Positions 60,245 through 64,000 of a stretch of DNA of 64,000 nucleotides are shown here, piece by piece. Position 1 is the stretch's first letter; every line of letters begins with the position of its first letter. The DNA is from Pseudoruegeria aquimaris (lineage in GTDB: Bacteria; Pseudomonadota; Alphaproteobacteria; Rhodobacterales; Rhodobacteraceae): positions 30,407 to 94,406 of the forward strand of contig NZ_FWFQ01000017.1 of assembly GCF_900172235.1 (NCBI RefSeq). Direction: 5' to 3'. The notes beneath the pieces were generated by a model. The model saw only the letters and a program-made list of their open reading frames with translations, searched no databases and was not told the DNA's origin. The position numbers and the translations under genes were made by a program.

Positions 60245-63163
60245 GTGAACACATCCCTCCCCGAGCTTTGCCTCACCACCAATTTCTCCTTCCTCACCGG
60301 CGCATCCCACCCGGAGGAATACGCCCGCCGCGCCGCGCTCCTGGGGATTCCCGAAATCGCCGTGGCCGACGAGAACAGCGTCGCCGGGATCGTGCGCGCC
60401 CACGTGGAATGCCGCGAGATCGCGCGGCAGGTGCGCCTGCGCCGTGCCCATGACGAAACCGTCGGCCTGATCGGCCCGCCCCGCCCCGCACATCTGCCCG
60501 CCGCCCCTTCCGCCGACATCTACTGCACCCCGCGCCTGCTGCCCGCCGCGAAGATCACCCTGCGCGACGGCTTCGCCGCCACGGCCCTGCCCACGGACCG
60601 CACCGCCTGGGGCCGGCTCACCCGGCTGATCTCCAAGGGCCGCCTGCGCGCCGCGAAGGGCACCTGCGACCTGGGCTTCGAAGACCTGCTGGAGGCGGGC
60701 GAAGGGCTCCACCTGCTGCTGCACCCGCCTGCACCGGGCACAGCGGTGAAGCGCGGCGCGGGCGCATGGCAGACACGGGCGCAGCGGCTGGCGCGCCGCT
60801 TCCCCGGCCATGTCTCCCTGCTGCTGGCTCCGCGGTATGACGGGCAGGACGCCGCCCGCTTCGCCCATCTCACCGCCCTGGCCGAAGCGCTCTCCATCCC
60901 CACCGTGGCCTCCGCCGCGCCGCGCATGCACCACGGCAGGCGCCGCAAGCTGGCCGACGTGCTCACCGCCATCCGCGAAGGCCTGCGCGTGGATCAGCTC
61001 GGCGCCCGCGCCCTGGCCAACGCCGAACAGCGCCTGCGCGCACCGTCCGAAATGGCGCGGCTGTTCCGGGGCCACGAGGCCGCGCTCATCCGCGCCTGCG
61101 AGATCGCCGCCGCCTGCACCTTCTCGCTCGATGAGCTGCGCTACGAATACCCCAGCGAGATCAGCGAGGGCGAAACGCCGGCCGCCCGCCTCTCCCGCCT
61201 CGCCCACGCCGGGCTGAAATGGCGCTACCCGGCCGGCGCACCGGAGCGGGTGAAGGCGATGCTGCAGCACGAGCTCACCCTCATCGCCAAGCTGCGCTAC
61301 GAGCCCTATTTCCTCACCGTGAACGATATCGTCGCCTTCGCCCGCAGCCGCGGCATCCTCTGCCAGGGGCGCGGCTCGGCGGCCAATTCCGTGGTCTGCT
61401 ACTGCCTCGGCATCACCTCCGTCTCCCCCGAGATCGGCACGATGGTGTTCGAGCGCTTCGTGTCGGAGGCCCGTGACGAGCCCCCCGACATCGACGTGGA
61501 TTTCGAACACGAGCGCCGCGAGGAGGTGATCCAGCACATCTACGAACGCTACGGCCGCCACCGCGCCGGGCTCTGTGCCACGGTGATCCACTACCGCGGC
61601 AAGCGCGCCATCCGCGAGGTCGGCAAGGCGATGGGCCTCTCCGAGGATACCGTGGGCGCGCTCTCCAGCCAGATCTGGGGCTGGGGCGCGGGCGCCGGCC
61701 TGCGCGACGATCGCCTGCGCGAAATCGGGCTCGATCCCACCGATCGCCGCCTGCAGCAGACCCTTGAACTCTGCGACGAGATCCAGGGCTTCCCGCGCCA
61801 CCTCTCCCAGCACGTAGGCGGCTTCATCATCACCGAGGGCCGGCTCGATGAACTGGTGCCCATCGAGAACGCCACGATGGAGGACCGCACCGTCATCTGC
61901 TGGGACAAGGACGACATCGACGCGCTCGGCATCCTCAAGGTCGACATCCTCGCGCTCGGCATGCTCACCTGCATCCGCAAGGCCTTCGATCTGCTGCAGG
62001 CCCACCACCAGCAGGGCTACACCCTGGCCACGCTGCCGCCCGAGGATCCTGCCGTCTACGACATGCTCTGCAAGGCCGACAGCGTCGGCGTCTTCCAGGT
62101 GGAAAGCCGGGCGCAGATGAACTTCCTGCCACGCATGAAACCGCGCTGCTTCTACGACCTGGTGATCGAGGTCGCCATCATCCGCCCCGGCCCGATCCAG
62201 GGCGACATGGTCCACCCCTACATCCGCCGCCGCAACGGCGAGGAGGAGGTGCGCTTTCCTTCCGACGCCCTCGGCGAGGTGCTCGGCAAGACCCTCGGCG
62301 TGCCGCTCTTCCAGGAACAGGCGATGCAGATCGCCATCATCGGCGCGGGCTTCACCCCGGAAGAGGCCGACCGCCTGCGCCGCGCCCTCGCCACCTTCAA
62401 GAAACGCGGCAGCGTCTCCGAGTTCCACGCGCGTTTCATCAAGGGCATGCTGAAGAACGGCTACGACGCGGAGTTCGCCGAACGCTGCTTCTCCCAGATC
62501 GAGGGCTTCGGCAGCTACGGCTTCCCCGAAAGCCACGCGGCCAGCTTCGCGCTGCTGGTCTACGCCTCCGCCTGGCTCAAGTGCCACCACCCCGGCATCT
62601 TCGCCTGCGCGCTGCTCAACAGCCAGCCGATGGGCTTCTACGCGCCGGCCCAGATCGTGCGCGACGCCCGCGAACACGGGGTGGAGGTGCGCCCTGTCTG
62701 CGTCAACGCCTCCTACTGGGACAACGTGATGGAACCCGACGGCAAGGGCGGGCTGGCGCTGCGGCTGGGCTTTCGCCAGATCAAGGCCATGCGCGAGGAA
62801 GAGGCCGGCTGGATCACCGCCGCGCGCGGCAACGGCTACATGGCGGTGGAGGATCTCTGGCGCCGCGCCGGCACCCCGCCGCGCCTGCTGGCGGTGCTCG
62901 CCGAGGCCGACGCCTTCGCCAGCCTCGGGCTGTCGCGCCGCGAAGCCCTCTGGGAGGCCAAGGCCATCACCGGCGCCACGCCGCTGCCTCTCTTCGCCGG
63001 CGATCTGGACGGCGAAGCCATCGATGAGCCGAAGGTCACATTGCCGGAAATGACCCTGGGCGAAGAAGTGGTGGAGGATTACGTCGCCATGCGGCTCACC
63101 CTGCGCGCCCACCCGCTCGCCCTGCTGCGCCACATCCTGACACCGGAGGCCGCGCCCTCCTGA
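60245..63163 (+). CDS. dnaE2: error-prone DNA polymerase DnaE2 (ImuC)
   Basis: 972 residues from the GTG (VNTSLPELCLTTNFSFLTG), where the PHP domain begins. PHP (about 8-200), Pol III alpha palm with 'RGILCQGRGSAANSVVCYCL' and 'PDIDVDFEHERREEV' (Asp triad), tau-type fingers 'MKPRCFYDLVIEVAIIRPGP', OB fold and C-terminal part shortened relative to DnaE1. No N-terminal exonuclease. It does translesion synthesis under SOS with ImuB. An alternative start at 60107 (overlapping imuB, TGATG) would add 46 low-complexity residues from an in-frame repeat. Confidence 0.93.
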   Translation: MNTSLPELCLTTNFSFLTGASHPEEYARRAALLGIPEIAVADENSVAGIVRAHVECREIARQVRLRRAHDETVGLIGPPRPAHLPAAPSADIYCTPRLLPAAKITLRDGFAATALPTDRTAWGRLTRLISKGRLRAAKGTCDLGFEDLLEAGEGLHLLLHPPAPGTAVKRGAGAWQTRAQRLARRFPGHVSLLLAPRYDGQDAARFAHLTALAEALSIPTVASAAPRMHHGRRRKLADVLTAIREGLRVDQLGARALANAEQRLRAPSEMARLFRGHEAALIRACEIAAACTFSLDELRYEYPSEISEGETPAARLSRLAHAGLKWRYPAGAPERVKAMLQHELTLIAKLRYEPYFLTVNDIVAFARSRGILCQGRGSAANSVVCYCLGITSVSPEIGTMVFERFVSEARDEPPDIDVDFEHERREEVIQHIYERYGRHRAGLCATVIHYRGKRAIREVGKAMGLSEDTVGALSSQIWGWGAGAGLRDDRLREIGLDPTDRRLQQTLELCDEIQGFPRHLSQHVGGFIITEGRLDELVPIENATMEDRTVICWDKDDIDALGILKVDILALGMLTCIRKAFDLLQAHHQQGYTLATLPPEDPAVYDMLCKADSVGVFQVESRAQMNFLPRMKPRCFYDLVIEVAIIRPGPIQGDMVHPYIRRRNGEEEVRFPSDALGEVLGKTLGVPLFQEQAMQIAIIGAGFTPEEADRLRRALATFKKRGSVSEFHARFIKGMLKNGYDAEFAERCFSQIEGFGSYGFPESHAASFALLVYASAWLKCHHPGIFACALLNSQPMGFYAPAQIVRDAREHGVEVRPVCVNASYWDNVMEPDGKGGLALRLGFRQIKAMREEEAGWITAARGNGYMAVEDLWRRAGTPPRLLAVLAEADAFASLGLSRREALWEAKAITGATPLPLFAGDLDGEAIDEPKVTLPEMTLGEEVVEDYVAMRLTLRAHPLALLRHILTPEAAPS

Positions 63164-63165
63164 CC

Positions 63166-63210
63166 GACTTTGTTCCGGAAATATCCCGGGGGTGCGGGGG
63201 CAGCGCCCCC
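63166..63210. repeat. gene-end repeat, copy C
   Basis: GACTTTGTTCCGGAAATATC, CCGGGGG and the hairpin GGGGGC-AGC-GCCCCC, just after the dnaE2 stop. Same core as 38192-38250 and 55951-56007. Confidence 0.65.
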
Positions 63211-63301
63211 GCTCATTCCCGCGGAAGAGCCCCCGGCGACAAAGCCGCGCATGGCCCTGCGCAGCCCTGGCCCTAACATTGGTGTAGAAGGAGCCCGAAC
63301 C

Positions 63302-63709
63302 ATGCCCGAGCAGACCGAAATTCTCTACAACGCCGATTGCCCCGTCTGCAATTTCGAGATCACCCACTACGCGGATTACGCCCGCAAGGAAGCCCTGCCG
63401 CTCACCTTCAAGGATCTCAACCGCGATGATTTCGCCGCCTTCGGCCTCACGGCCGATCAGGCCGCCCGCCGGCTGCACGTGCTGAAGGACGGGCAGATCA
63501 CCGCGGGCATCCCGGCCTTCCTGATCCTCTGGCGCGAAATGCCCCGCTACCGCTGGCTCGCCAAACTCGTCGCCCTGCCCGGCCTCTTCCAGCTTTCCTG
63601 CTTCGGCTACGATCGCATCCTCGCCCCGCTCATCTACCGCTGGCACCTGCGGCGGCTGAAACGTCGCGCGGCAGCCGGCGCCGCCCAGCCCGGCCGCCCG
63701 CGCCCCTGA
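63302..63709 (+). CDS. DCC-family thiol-disulfide oxidoreductase-like protein (DUF393)
   Basis: 135 residues. 'ILYNADCPVCNFEITHYADY' gives the DxxCPxC motif of the DCC family. 'DLNRDDFAAFGLTADQAARR' and 'FLILWREMPRYRWLAKLVAL' (membrane-associating helix) follow, with a basic C-terminal tail. Thioredoxin-like fold, function unknown. AAGGAG precedes the ATG. Between dnaE2 and an IS element. Confidence 0.88.
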   Translation: MPEQTEILYNADCPVCNFEITHYADYARKEALPLTFKDLNRDDFAAFGLTADQAARRLHVLKDGQITAGIPAFLILWREMPRYRWLAKLVALPGLFQLSCFGYDRILAPLIYRWHLRRLKRRAAAGAAQPGRPRP

Positions 63710-63874
63710 CCGGCCCCTTCGGCGCAAAGGCACTGCCAACCGGGGCGGCAGGTGCCGGACTCACGCCCCATTTCCTTTCGCTGAACTTGCGCTGGCCCAA
63801 CATATGCCGATCCGGCTTGCGCCAGGATCTAGAGCGGGATAGGTGAGCTGCACCTGCCCGGATGGCAGCCCGCT

Positions 63875-64000
63875 AGGTCGTGAACTCATAAACGGGATTC
63901 CGTTTTTGGCGGTGTGATGATTCACTTTCGGAAACGGAGGTGAGCATGACGGGCAGACACGATGTGAGCGATGCGGAATGGGCGGTGATCTCGCCGCTGT
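63875..64000 (+). mobile_element. left end of an IS5-family insertion sequence (cut by the window)
   Basis: Left end near GTCGTGAACTCATAAAC preceded by CTAG, a target typical of IS427/IS5-type elements. A transposase start follows at 63946. The right end is outside the window, so the terminal repeat cannot be confirmed. Confidence 0.6.
63946..64000 (+). CDS. IS5-family transposase, N-terminus only
   Basis: The first 18 codons read MTGRHDVSDAEWAVISPL, the standard opening of IS5/IS427-type transposases (DUF4096 domain, DLSDAEWALIAPLL type). GGAGG lies 5-10 nt before the ATG. The rest is beyond the window. Confidence 0.8.
   Translation, partial: MTGRHDVSDAEWAVISPL

Noticed and set aside
60056..63739. 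Very long minus-strand open frame opposite dnaE2 (over 1200 codons)
   Set aside because: It is an antisense shadow of a high-GC gene; it is rich in Gly/Ala/His/Arg without domains, while the plus strand encodes a clear DnaE2.

Overview
The window looks like chromosome from a GC-rich alphaproteobacterium of the Rhodobacteraceae (Rhodobacter/roseobacter type). The signs are the gene set (UbiK, MbfA with an Irr-type box, an ImuB/DnaE2 mutasome behind a GAAC-N7-GAAC SOS box, the Acs / DUF4212-type symporter / DUF294 / DnaQ-like cluster, glutathione-dependent formaldehyde oxidation), the many ATGA/GTGA gene overlaps, and palindromic GC-rich repeats at gene ends. This placement is inferred from family knowledge; no search was run.

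Left end (1 to about 8776): the early half of a Mu-like transposable prophage, with its repressor end facing right. A LexA/S24-type repressor reads towards the phage end. Opposite it runs a tightly overlapping early operon: Ner-like regulator, small membrane protein, small protein, HU, an HTH protein with a C-terminal membrane segment, two small proteins, MuA-type transposase, MuB-type ATPase, a DUF3164 protein, a small protein, and a protein with a formylglycine-enzyme/C-type-lectin fold that is cut by the window edge. The phage sits in lrgA: only the last 28 or so codons of lrgA remain, directly before an intact lrgB. Candidate repressor operators (four copies of a CCTTACGGTTC-like word) lie between ner and the repressor.

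9.6-28 kb: tRNA-Glu; a DUF1045 protein; a GDP-fucose block (putative fucosyltransferase, gmd, fcl); a FabH-like ketoacyl synthase; rpiB, arsH and a small regulator; tdk; a hydroxyacid dehydrogenase, csaA and proC operon; YbjN; ubiK; the lgt, MidA-like methyltransferase and pgeF operon; a 50-residue basic protein; a Hint-domain protein; and a Rieske oxygenase with a coupled small helical protein.

28-38 kb: an acetate-utilisation and signalling cluster. It holds acs, an adenylate kinase 2 bp behind it, a DUF4212 small subunit and a sodium/solute symporter, a cNMP-CBS-DUF294 protein, a membrane protein, a receiver-only response regulator, and a membrane protein that joins a PAS and a degenerate kinase-like region to a DnaQ-type exonuclease.

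38-64 kb: an orphan formate dehydrogenase alpha subunit; a phosphatase, GST and two saccharopine dehydrogenases; Trm112, Lon-N and thioredoxin/TPR genes; a secreted protein with internal repeats; a hydrolase, ornithine-cyclodeaminase-like and HAD operon; YaiI with S-formylglutathione hydrolase; an AEC transporter; mbfA; a TetR regulator that probably controls itself and a 59-residue secreted protein; a Ca/Na antiporter; class III alcohol dehydrogenase; a RibD-like reductase; a cytochrome c'; imuB-dnaE2; a DCC protein; and the start of an IS5-family element at the right edge. AdhC, FghA and the formate dehydrogenase together could carry formaldehyde to CO2.

Most notable points: the C-type-lectin-fold phage protein, whose C-terminal (potentially variable) part lies outside the window; the sensor-exonuclease fusion; the duplicated TetR operator; three copies of one gene-end repeat and two of another; and a repeat sitting in frame at the start of dnaE2.
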